Shown: piece after piece, positions 6,014 through 13,919 of the stretch | How the letters are laid out: every line of letters starts with the position of its first letter | Numbering within the stretch: the first letter of the stretch is position 1 | NCBI RefSeq assembly: GCF_003990975.1 | Contig: NZ_RZJR01000009.1 | Coordinates: forward strand, 1 to 64,000 | Length of the DNA: 64,000 bases | Source of the DNA: Cohnella sp. AR92 | GTDB lineage: Bacteria > Bacillota > Bacilli > Paenibacillales > Paenibacillaceae | Reading direction: 5' to 3' | The notes under the pieces: model-generated | Databases searched by the model: none | What the model was told of the DNA's origin: nothing | Seen by the model: the letters and a program-made list of their open reading frames with translations, nothing else | Translations under genes and position numbers: made by a program

Positions 6014-8764
6014 TCAAGAAATCTTAAGCGCATTGTTCCATTGCTCGCTGACGCCCTCCTGGAAATACCGGTCGCATTCGAAGAAGTACAGTTTCGCCGC
6101 CAAATCGTATCGGTTCTTCTTCACGACGGCCACGAAGACTTCTCTCGCGTCGTAGAAGCGTCCGCTTCGGAACAGTTCCACCGCCCGTTCGAACGACTCC
6201 TTCGTCTCCTGCTTGAGCTTGCGGATATGATCCGGATCTCCTTCATACAAGTCGAACAGCTCGATCGGCTGGCTCTCTCCGTCCAACTGGAAAGAGCCTA
6301 GCTTCCGATAGGAGCTCTGCGGCAGCTTCTTCATCGACCGCATCGAGTCTTCGGTCATCAACACTTGCACGCCCAGCTTCGCCGACAGCTTCTCCAGGCC
6401 GAGCGTCAGGTCCACGTCGGCGGAAACGACGCTGCCTTCCAGTCTCTGCTCTTCACCGATGATGCCGATCATGACATCCGCCGTATGGATGGCAATCCCG
6501 ATGTCGATCGGCTCATAGCCCGAAGTCCGCCGTCCGAGATTATAGGCTTCCAGCGTCGATCTAAGCTTCAGAGCCGCCTTCAGCGCCTCTTCCGGCTCGT
6601 TCGGGAACATCGAGAGCATGCCCGGGCCCAGATAACGGCTCGTAAATCCTCCATGCTCGCGAACGGACGGACCGAACTCCTTAAGGAAAGAATTAATGAA
6701 GCGGAAGATCTCATCCGTCGTCAACGACTTGGAGAATTCCGAGAACTGGCGCATGTTGCACACCAGCATCGTCATCCGGCGGTTGGACTGCTCGCCCAGG
6801 CTGATCTGCGTCATGTTCTTCTTGCCCAATACTTTCAGGAACTGCTGCGGCACGAAGCGGAAATACGCGTTGCTCAGCTTCGTCATCTCTTGAATGTATT
6901 GGCGGATCGAGCTGGCCATCATATTGAAGCGTTCGCCGAGCTCCTCCACTTCGTCCCGCGTTCGGATTTGCACCTTTACGTCCCATTCGCCTTTGGCGAT
7001 GAGGTTCACGCTGCGCCTCAGCTTATGGATGGAGGAGAGCAGATAAGTCGTCATGAAGGTGATGACAAGCAGGAGCACTAGAGCGATCAAAGCGATGATT
7101 TTTAACGTTTTGATGACCATCGCGTAGGTACTCTTGCTGATGCCGGTCATGTCCTTGCCCGTCTCGTAGATGCCGATAATCTCGCCTTTGGAATTGTAAA
7201 GCGGCCCGAGCGCGTACATCCATTGCCCGGTGGAATCTTCCCATTCTCCCGACACCACCACGCCTTCGCGCAGCACCGACAGGTTCTCTTCGCTGATCGG
7301 GAACGGCTGGAACATCGTGACGCTGTCGTCATCGTCCATGAGGATATACAATTGCCCGTTCATATAGCGGTAGATCGTGTTGTACAAGCCGTCGCGGCTC
7401 TCCCCGTCCTCGGAGAAGACGCCGTTCAGCCGCTGCTTGATCTCCTGGTAGTCCTCGCTCATGAAATCATGCGGCGAGTTCAGCTTCTCCAGGTTGTCCC
7501 CGTTCACGAGATACTTGCCGTTACCGGCCAGCAGCTTGAGCTGGCTTTCCGTGTTCTTCTTGATCTCGGAGGAGAAGTTGGTGTACACCGAGTAGGACAG
7601 CCCGCCCATAAACAGCAGAACCACCGGCAGGATAATGGCCAACTGCTTCAGCAGCAGGAAGAGCCTGCGGCGCAGGATATGAATATAGAAGAATCGGACA
7701 AAAATCGGGAATAACACGACGAACGCCGCGATCAGAGCCCAATAGCCGAGCTTCAGCCACATGTCCAGCCGCGGATAACGATAGCCGGTCTTGTACGAGA
7801 GAATATCCCCCTTGGGAGACATCAGAATCAGCTGATCGCCTGTCGCGATCGTGATCCTCTCGTCCGAGACCGAGAGGCTCGTGAAGTCCGACCATTCCAC
7901 CTTCGGGGATAATTTGGCGAGCTCATCGAAGCGCAGGAAGGATTCGGGCTGCGCGTCCGGGCTGACGATGCTCATTCTCTTGATCGCCGCGTCATGGTAA
8001 TCGATGAAGTACACGTAATCGGTCCCGGCAACGATGCCGACCGGGAAGTTCAACAGCGCATCCTTGCTCTGCGGGTAGATCTGGGAGGCGTCGCCGTCGT
8101 TGACCGCATACAACCGTCCGCGCTTCGTGGTAAAGAAGATGCGGTTCTCCTCATTGCCGGCCAATTCATTCAAATATCGCTTGCCGGACATCTCGACGGT
8201 CCGGAGAACCTCCGGCGTCTTCGCCGTATCTGTCGTGTCGGTAGAGAGCCTCAACAGCGATGCGGTGTTGGAATCCTTGCGGAAGAAGTAGAGGTAACCG
8301 TCCTTCGTCGAGAGGGATTGGATGTTGCCGACTCGGAGCAGGTTATCCTCCTCTGCGTAGTCTAAGGAGTAGATCGTGCTCACATCGCTGCCGTTCGAGG
8401 AGATTCGGACGATTCGTTCGCCGAATACATGCAGGCCGTACGAATCCAATATCGTCACTAGAGCATAGGCATTGCCCTCCTCATCCGCCGCGATGCTGCT
8501 GAACAGCTGGATCGTATCCGAGTCCGAGTCCTGCGTGCTCTCGACGGAGTACACCAGCTTGCCGGACGAATCCGTCTTCCGGACGACCTTCTTCGAATCT
8601 GTGATCGTATAGATGTCGCCGTCCGGATCCGTCGCTACGCGGGAGATGTTCGTGTATTCGGCGTCGTTCTTGAACGGGTTAAGGCTCCAATAGTCCCGGA
8701 ACGACACAAGCATTATGGCCGCTGCCATTACGGCAAGCAGCAATGCGGTAAATTTAACTTTCAC
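6014..8764 (-). CDS. Membrane sensor with HAMP and a degenerate class III nucleotidyl cyclase domain
   Basis: A 916-residue protein. Order: membrane anchor (5-22); a repeat-rich extracellular region resembling a beta-propeller (about 35-325); membrane spans near 338-362 and 370-395; a second extracellular sensor (400-545); a span (548-572); HAMP (573-630); cyclase homology domain (about 655-835); and a C-terminal helical, TPR-like tail. In the cyclase domain the metal-binding aspartates are missing: the first site reads LVCNMRQFS where active enzymes have an Asp, and the second reads LGPGMLSMF. The Asn/Arg helix is also altered (ADVDLTLGLEKLS). It probably binds or signals without making cAMP. 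It overlaps the stalk-protein gene by ATGA. Confidence 0.8.
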   Translation of the reverse strand: MKVKFTALLLAVMAAAIMLVSFRDYWSLNPFKNDAEYTNISRVATDPDGDIYTITDSKKVVRKTDSSGKLVYSVESTQDSDSDTIQLFSSIAADEEGNAYALVTILDSYGLHVFGERIVRISSNGSDVSTIYSLDYAEEDNLLRVGNIQSLSTKDGYLYFFRKDSNTASLLRLSTDTTDTAKTPEVLRTVEMSGKRYLNELAGNEENRIFFTTKRGRLYAVNDGDASQIYPQSKDALLNFPVGIVAGTDYVYFIDYHDAAIKRMSIVSPDAQPESFLRFDELAKLSPKVEWSDFTSLSVSDERITIATGDQLILMSPKGDILSYKTGYRYPRLDMWLKLGYWALIAAFVVLFPIFVRFFYIHILRRRLFLLLKQLAIILPVVLLFMGGLSYSVYTNFSSEIKKNTESQLKLLAGNGKYLVNGDNLEKLNSPHDFMSEDYQEIKQRLNGVFSEDGESRDGLYNTIYRYMNGQLYILMDDDDSVTMFQPFPISEENLSVLREGVVVSGEWEDSTGQWMYALGPLYNSKGEIIGIYETGKDMTGISKSTYAMVIKTLKIIALIALVLLLVITFMTTYLLSSIHKLRRSVNLIAKGEWDVKVQIRTRDEVEELGERFNMMASSIRQYIQEMTKLSNAYFRFVPQQFLKVLGKKNMTQISLGEQSNRRMTMLVCNMRQFSEFSKSLTTDEIFRFINSFLKEFGPSVREHGGFTSRYLGPGMLSMFPNEPEEALKAALKLRSTLEAYNLGRRTSGYEPIDIGIAIHTADVMIGIIGEEQRLEGSVVSADVDLTLGLEKLSAKLGVQVLMTEDSMRSMKKLPQSSYRKLGSFQLDGESQPIELFDLYEGDPDHIRKLKQETKESFERAVELFRSGRFYDAREVFVAVVKKNRYDLAAKLYFFECDRYFQEGVSEQWNNALKIS

Positions 8765-9813
8765 GGCGAACCGTCCTTCCCGATGATCGGAGATATCTTA
8801 AGCACCTTCTGATCCGCTTCGCGCCAAACGGCTTCTACGCCGAATGTTTCCAAGAAGAAGCTAAGGGGCACATAGGTCGTGTTGTTCTGTATATAAAGCT
8901 GGGAGATAAGCGGATATTCCTGGCCATTCTTGAGGAGTCGCGGCTGCTTAGGGTCGACGACGAACGAATCGGACGTTCCGTTGAATCTTATCTGACCCGT
9001 TGCCTTATCCGCGATGATCGGATAACCCAGCGCGCTCGCGTAAGGCCTCAGCGGCACGTAGATTACTCCGTTCCTTGTCAGGCAAGAAGTCGCCGTATTC
9101 GATAATACCGGAGTCATAAAAGTAGAGAGGGCGTTCATCCATTCGTCCGCCAGTTCGGCGAACGAGCCTTGCTTCAGCACGGCAAGCAAAGTCGCCGCGC
9201 GCATCGGGGAACCGTTGGCTTTGGAATATTGCGCAACGATGGATTGAAGATAGGCTTGCTTGGCGTCTGCCGTTGCCAGCCTTGCTTGCCTGTATGCTTC
9301 CTTCGGCGTTACTGCCTGAAGGGCGTCGATCATTCCCGTTCGGAGCATCCAGTCCGCCGATTCGGCTTGGCTCTTCGCCGACTTCTCGTCCAAGAGGGCT
9401 TGTCTCAACGCCGCATCCAGCTTGGAATCCGCTTGGACCGCTGCCGTTTGAACGAGCGGCGCGGCGCCGCCGCTCCAGGGATAACCGTTCGTCAATCGGG
9501 CATAGGCTTCATCTCTCTGTTGGTTCATCAGCTTGAGCTGCTCGCGCGCCTTCAGCTTCCGGTCCGTCCATGCCTTCACTTCCTCCGCGGAGAGCAGGCC
9601 GAACTTTCCTTTCACCTCGGCCGTATTGCTCGCGTTGGCCGCGGCGGTCAGATCGTCGGTCCAGATCGCGGCGCGCTGAGCGGCGTATACATAGGCGACG
9701 AACAACTCACTGCCGCCGGATGCCGGTTGCTCGGATGCCTCTTCCGCGGCAGCTAGCGATCCTCCCAGGAGCAGGCACATCACCAAACCTATTATTTTCC
9801 GAAAGGTGCCCAT
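8761..9813 (-). CDS. Exported protein with copper-amine-oxidase-like (stalk) domain
   Basis: A 350-residue protein with a Sec signal peptide (residues 1-23, ending SLAAAEE). A helical middle region (about 30-230) is followed by a copper amine oxidase N-terminal-like stalk domain (about 238-342) with the family pattern GVIYVPLRPYASALGYPI ... TTYVPLSFFLETFGVE. In Paenibacillaceae this domain is common on cell-wall-associated proteins and carries no oxidase activity. It lies directly upstream of, and overlaps by four bases, the cyclase-like sensor, suggesting that the two form one surface signalling unit. AGGAG precedes the ATG. Confidence 0.8.
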   Translation of the reverse strand: MGTFRKIIGLVMCLLLGGSLAAAEEASEQPASGGSELFVAYVYAAQRAAIWTDDLTAAANASNTAEVKGKFGLLSAEEVKAWTDRKLKAREQLKLMNQQRDEAYARLTNGYPWSGGAAPLVQTAAVQADSKLDAALRQALLDEKSAKSQAESADWMLRTGMIDALQAVTPKEAYRQARLATADAKQAYLQSIVAQYSKANGSPMRAATLLAVLKQGSFAELADEWMNALSTFMTPVLSNTATSCLTRNGVIYVPLRPYASALGYPIIADKATGQIRFNGTSDSFVVDPKQPRLLKNGQEYPLISQLYIQNNTTYVPLSFFLETFGVEAVWREADQKVLKISPIIGKDGSP

Positions 9814-9908
9814 TGCTTCGTCTCCTGCCTATGGACAATTGCCATAATCATCCTATACCTCATATACTACTATAAATCTTCAGATTTGTGTTTGCCCTCT
9901 CGTATTTA

Positions 9909-9937
9909 TTGATGGATGTTGATAGAATTAGTAGAAT
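9909..9937 (+). promoter_or_regulatory. Promoter of the DUF4280-MORN pair
   Basis: TTGATG (9909-9914) and TAGAAT (9932-9937) are exactly 17 bp apart, upstream of the start at 9972. The interval 9814-9971 is a divergent intergenic region, so the minus-strand stalk gene must also be read from here; AT-rich TATAGT/TATAGG-like boxes face that way but no clear -35 pairs with them. Confidence 0.55.
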
Positions 9938-9971
9938 AAAGTTAAATAATGTCACGGTCAAGGGAGTCTAT

Positions 9972-10358
9972 ATGGGACAATTGGTATGCGGAGGCGCAAG
10001 CCTGCAATGCAGCTTCGGAGCGGCGCCGAGCACCTTGATGGTTCTGCCCGCTAATCGGGTTATTCAAGCCATGCCATACGCCAACATCATGGATAATAAG
10101 CCCATGTTGAATATCCTTCCTTTCGGCATGTGCCAATCGCTGGCCAATCCGACGGTTGCCGCCGCGACAGCCGCCAAGTTCGGGACGCTGACACCGATGC
10201 CTTGCATTCCGGTGACCGCAGCGCCATGGGCGCCAGGCTCGCCGTCCGTCATGATCGGCAACATGCCCGCGCTTAACAACAGTTCCAAATGCATGTGCAA
10301 CTGGGGCGGCGTGATCCAGGTCGTTAACCCGGGTCAAATGACGGTTCAAGTTCCTTAA
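9972..10358 (+). CDS. DUF4280 domain protein, PAAR-like
   Basis: A 128-residue DUF4280 protein. I chose the ATG at 9972 (MGQLVCGGASLQCSFGAAP), preceded by AAGGGAG; an in-frame ATG at 9888 would add 28 unrelated residues. The family pattern is plain: an early Cys pair, NIMDNKPMLNILPFGMC, the PMPCIPVTAAPWAPG segment and the final KCMCNWGGVIQVVNPGQ. DUF4280 is regarded as PAAR-like, the fold that sharpens the spike tip of contractile injection systems and carries effectors. The locus at 12-33 kb has no PAAR gene of its own, so this is the best tip candidate (inference). A MORN-repeat gene follows 15 bp downstream. Confidence 0.85.
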   Translation: MGQLVCGGASLQCSFGAAPSTLMVLPANRVIQAMPYANIMDNKPMLNILPFGMCQSLANPTVAAATAAKFGTLTPMPCIPVTAAPWAPGSPSVMIGNMPALNNSSKCMCNWGGVIQVVNPGQMTVQVP

Positions 10359-10373
10359 AGGAGTCGACCCCTG

Positions 10374-12026
10374 TTGATCGAGAAAATCGTAAAGCCCTAC
10401 ATTACCCCCATCGTCAAGAAAATCGTCATGCCGCTCAAGAGGCTGAAGAATTGGCCGAAGCTTCTCGCCAAGTTCATCAAGAAACTCTTCAAGTCGATCC
10501 TTGGACAGAAGGAAATCACCAAAGCCAGCTACGTGAGATTCGGCAACCTCTACGTCTCCAAGAAGCTCATCGTCATCTCGATTCTAGTCCTTCTCGTACT
10601 CTACTTCTTCATCTTTATCCGACCGCCCAAGTTCATCAACAAGATGCTTCACCGTACGCCTTCGATCACGGTGTCGGCAGATGGTCAAGCAGGCGCTTAC
10701 TCCGGCGATGCGAAGCTGAAGAGCAAGGACGGGGACGTCTTGTTCGAAGGCTCCCTCGTGGACGGGCAGTATGACGGCCAGGGCAAGCTGTATTGGGAGA
10801 ACGGCAATTTGAAGGAGCAAGGCACCTATGCCGGCGGGTTGATCACCGAGGGCAGCCGCTATAACGAAGAGGGGCAATTGATCTATACCGGCGCGTTCGC
10901 CGATAACGTCTACGAAGGCCAAGGCAGGCTCTATTATCCGAACGGGAACGTCTCCTATCAAGGAGAGTTCAAAGCGGGCACTCCGAACGGGACGGGAAGC
11001 CGCTATTCGGAATCGGGAGTCCTGCTGTACGAGGGAGGCTTCGCGAACGGCGTCTATAACGGCGAAGGAACGGAGTATGCCGAGGACGGCACGATGATTT
11101 ATCAAGGCGGTTTCCTGGCTGGCAACTACGACGGCACGGGCAAAAAGCTATACGATAACGGGGTTGTCCAGTACAGCGGAGAGTTCATCAGCGGCAAGCT
11201 GTCGGGAGCCGGCTCCGAATTCTACGAGAGCGGCAGCGTCAAATACGAGGGAGCCTTCCTGGCAGGCTTGTACAGCGGCAGCGGTACGCTGTATACGACC
11301 GATGGAACGACGGTCTATGCCGGCGGTTTCCTGAACGGAAGCTATCAAGGAGAAGGAGAATTGTTCGGCAAGACCGGATTGCCGGTTTACAAAGGTTCGT
11401 TCTCCGGCGGCAAGTACCATGGCGAAGGCCAGTCGTTCGACGACCAAGGAAGGCTCCAATATCAAGGCAGCTTCGTCGACGGCAAGTTGAACGGCCTTGG
11501 AACGTGGTATAAGGAAGATGGCAGCGCGATCTACAAAGGATACTTCCGGAATGGGGAGTTGGATCCTTCCGCCTTCCTCGGGTTGTCCGCGGTTCGTCTC
11601 GAAGAGCTTCTGGGCAAGGCAACCGGGGTCGACGTGCTGAACGCGCCTCCGGTCGATCTGGGTTCGGAGCTCTCCGACGATCCGGTCGCCCTAGAGGGAT
11701 CCGCGGAGGAGCTGCCAGAAGCCGCAGCAGGCATCTCGCCTTCCCTGAAGATGAGATTCCAAGAGTTGAAGCTTTCGTTTATCGTCGAGATGGACGATTC
11801 AGGCTCGGGCGAGGCCGCCGTTCAAGAGGTTCAGATCGGCAGCGGAGCTGTCCTTGAACGGATGTACAAGGAGCTCTCCGCGCGCGCGAAGGCCGAAGGG
11901 CCCGCCCTCACGCTGGTCGCGCAATCCGCTTCCGCTTCCTTCTATGCGGAAGGGCTCACCTATCGTTTCGAGCTGGATGGCAAGAAAAACGGGCTCCCGC
12001 TCAGCGGAACGATCGTGAGAGAGTAA
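10374..12026 (+). CDS. MORN-repeat membrane protein
   Basis: A 550-residue protein starting at a TTG preceded by AAAGGAG. Residues 1-63 are basic and probably cytoplasmic, and a single membrane span lies at 65-82. About 11-12 MORN-type repeats of roughly 23 residues follow (about 105-395; pattern YxGxGxxYxxxGxxxYxGxFxxG), then a C-terminal domain (about 410-550) that I do not recognise. MORN repeats form an elongated beta sheet that binds membranes or proteins. It is the second gene of a two-gene unit with the DUF4280 protein and ends at a strong terminator. A role in placing or docking the tip protein or its cargo is inference only. Confidence 0.8.
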   Translation: MIEKIVKPYITPIVKKIVMPLKRLKNWPKLLAKFIKKLFKSILGQKEITKASYVRFGNLYVSKKLIVISILVLLVLYFFIFIRPPKFINKMLHRTPSITVSADGQAGAYSGDAKLKSKDGDVLFEGSLVDGQYDGQGKLYWENGNLKEQGTYAGGLITEGSRYNEEGQLIYTGAFADNVYEGQGRLYYPNGNVSYQGEFKAGTPNGTGSRYSESGVLLYEGGFANGVYNGEGTEYAEDGTMIYQGGFLAGNYDGTGKKLYDNGVVQYSGEFISGKLSGAGSEFYESGSVKYEGAFLAGLYSGSGTLYTTDGTTVYAGGFLNGSYQGEGELFGKTGLPVYKGSFSGGKYHGEGQSFDDQGRLQYQGSFVDGKLNGLGTWYKEDGSAIYKGYFRNGELDPSAFLGLSAVRLEELLGKATGVDVLNAPPVDLGSELSDDPVALEGSAEELPEAAAGISPSLKMRFQELKLSFIVEMDDSGSGEAAVQEVQIGSGAVLERMYKELSARAKAEGPALTLVAQSASASFYAEGLTYRFELDGKKNGLPLSGTIVRE

Positions 12027-12055
12027 CGAGGAACGAAAAACGAAGGCAGCCAATT

Positions 12056-12101
12056 AGGGGCTTGCGACCACCCTGGACTCTAGGATTGGTCGCAAGCCCC
12101 T
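12056..12101 (+). terminator. Intrinsic terminator of the MORN gene
   Basis: AGGGGCTTGCGACCA (12056-12070) pairs perfectly with TGGTCGCAAGCCCCT (12087-12101), followed by TTT. The 15-bp stem is unusually strong. Confidence 0.92.
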
Positions 12102-12112
12102 TTTGAGTCTCG

Positions 12113-12133
12113 TAACCCGACTATTTCGGGTTA
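12113..12133. repeat. TAACCCGA-N5-TCGGGTTA palindrome, copy 1
   Basis: Arms TAACCCGA (12113-12120) and TCGGGTTA (12126-12133) flank five bases. The same arms with a different spacer occur at 61904-61924. Both copies lie in intergenic DNA and both are followed by GA. Confidence 0.75.
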
Positions 12134-12191
12134 GATCTGGGAAAAGCCTTAGCTTCTTTTACGATTCCCCGTAACGCCGAGACATGAAAAA

Positions 12192-12214
12192 GGGGGATCC
12201 TATTAGGATCCCCC
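12192..12214 (-). terminator. Terminator at the end of the injection-system operon
   Basis: GGGGGATCC and GGATCCCCC form a perfect hairpin within 12192-12214. Read on the minus strand it is followed by TTTTT (12191 downward). It lies 8 bp past the stop of the 559-residue gene, so it closes the long minus-strand cluster. Confidence 0.9.
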
Positions 12215-12221
12215 CTCTGCT

Positions 12222-13901
12222 TTATGCCTTCGTCGCCGCGGCTTCTTGACGGCCTCTGGAGTGCTCGTTCAAGGTACCTTCCGCATTCGCATCTTCCGAT
12301 GCGTTATCCGCCTTGACGGCCCACCAGCGAATGCGAAGTCTCGTTCGCTCGGTCTTGCCGTGGACCTTGACACCGATGCGGAACGTCCCCTTCTTCGGAT
12401 AATAGACATAGCCGATCGAGACCTTCGGGAGATCGGATGCATGCTCGCTCTTGGCGAAGACGGATTGGTCGCCGCAGTACACCGCGTCTCGGCGGTTCCA
12501 CATCTCCGGCACGATGACCTCGGTCTCTTCCTTCTCGTCCGACAAGCCCGCGGAGATGAATACCGGCCCGCTGCCCAGGCCGTGCTTGATCTCCTCGGAA
12601 TAGAAGTTCCGCTCGCGCCTGTGATACCATTTCTTCTTCGGAGGCGGCAGGATAGAGATCTCCACGACGCCGGACTTCGCCTGCTCTTCCTTCTTCTGCT
12701 CCTCTTGTTCTCCTTCGAACAGCCGGAACTCTTCTTTCAGATCCGGGAAGACCTCCGCCGGGGCGGACACGGCCGGGATCGGCTCCCCGCTGATAACGGC
12801 TTCGATCGCTTCCCTCGTGATGCTTCCTTGAGACAACAGAATCTTGTAGAGCATCGTTGAATTGACGACGTAATCCTGCAGCGGCAACGATTCCACGCTA
12901 TCGATGACATAGGTTGCGCCCATCTGCAGCAGGTTGATCTTGGCCAGGTATACGCACGGATCGGAAGGGGACTCCAACGCGCGATCCAGCGAACGAGAAT
13001 AGAAGGAGCGAATCATCCGCTGCTCCGCGCTCTCCTCGCTGATCTCGATCGAATGCTGGACTCTCGACAGCTCGTTGATCAGCTTGTCCCCTACGATCAG
13101 GCGTGACGATCCGGACTTTGCGCCGATCGTGCGGACCACCCGATTCTCGCCGGGCTCCAAGGGAAGGGCGCGAACGCGGATCGTCCGCTTGTAGACCGTC
13201 TGCCCTCCGTCCGTAGGCTCGGTGAAGCGGATCTTGCCATCCTGGAGCTCTTCCGCAGGCTCGAAGCCGATCCATTCCGGCTCGTATTCGAATTCCACGT
13301 GCGCCGTCTGCAGCGTCTTCTCGATCGTCAGCCGCAGGTCGAATACCTGACCAGGCTCCAAATAACGCGGCACCGTCTGAAGGACGCGTACTTGCGAATC
13401 TCCATACCAGACCGACGTATCCTCGATCAGGTGATCGTATTCCTGAGCGCTTGGCGAAGGGGATTGTTCGCTAATAAACAAGCGATAGCTCTCCAGAATG
13501 CGGTTATGCTCGCTGACGTCGCCGTCGCGTCCCGCCGCGCCGGCCACCGTATGCACCGGCTCTTTGCCTTTCTCGTCGTAAGCGATGCAGAGATACACGT
13601 TCTTGGCGTACTCATTATTCGTGAAGCCGTCCAACTGGGACAGCTTGATCGTAACCGGAGACGGAACGACGATCTCGCGACCCAGTTGATCCAGCGCGGC
13701 CCCCGTCTCGATCGAGATGGATTTGTCGTCGACAGCAACGACTTGAAGCCCGGCGACGATCCCGCTGCCGTGCAGCAGGCGATTGACCAGCCTGCGCTTA
13801 TCGGAGAAGTAAGTCTGTTCCGACATAAAGTCCCGAACGGTCAACAGCTTGCCATAGAAATAACGATTGCGCTCAAATGGGATGTACCTTGATCTGTTCA
13901 T
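12222..13901 (-). CDS. Conserved injection-system protein of unknown function, distal gene of the cluster
   Basis: A 559-residue soluble protein, the last gene of the cluster. Its N-terminus holds a strongly patterned block (RNRYFYGKLLTVRDFMSEQ followed by YFSDKRRLVNRLLHGSGIV, residues 11-49) that I associate with otherwise unnamed proteins in phage-tail-like injection clusters. The middle is beta-rich (about 170-290). Residues about 395-420 form a charged Glu/Lys linker, and the C-terminal 100 residues form a beta-sandwich-like segment. There is no signal peptide or membrane span. Its place next to the gpI-like gene suggests an outer baseplate or fibre-attachment part (inference). Confidence 0.65.
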   Translation of the reverse strand: MNRSRYIPFERNRYFYGKLLTVRDFMSEQTYFSDKRRLVNRLLHGSGIVAGLQVVAVDDKSISIETGAALDQLGREIVVPSPVTIKLSQLDGFTNNEYAKNVYLCIAYDEKGKEPVHTVAGAAGRDGDVSEHNRILESYRLFISEQSPSPSAQEYDHLIEDTSVWYGDSQVRVLQTVPRYLEPGQVFDLRLTIEKTLQTAHVEFEYEPEWIGFEPAEELQDGKIRFTEPTDGGQTVYKRTIRVRALPLEPGENRVVRTIGAKSGSSRLIVGDKLINELSRVQHSIEISEESAEQRMIRSFYSRSLDRALESPSDPCVYLAKINLLQMGATYVIDSVESLPLQDYVVNSTMLYKILLSQGSITREAIEAVISGEPIPAVSAPAEVFPDLKEEFRLFEGEQEEQKKEEQAKSGVVEISILPPPKKKWYHRRERNFYSEEIKHGLGSGPVFISAGLSDEKEETEVIVPEMWNRRDAVYCGDQSVFAKSEHASDLPKVSIGYVYYPKKGTFRIGVKVHGKTERTRLRIRWWAVKADNASEDANAEGTLNEHSRGRQEAAATKA

Positions 13902-13919
13902 CCTTGATCCCCTCTCAAC

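Noticed and set aside
6014-8764. Active adenylate cyclase
   Set aside because: Both metal-binding aspartates and the Asn/Arg helix are missing.
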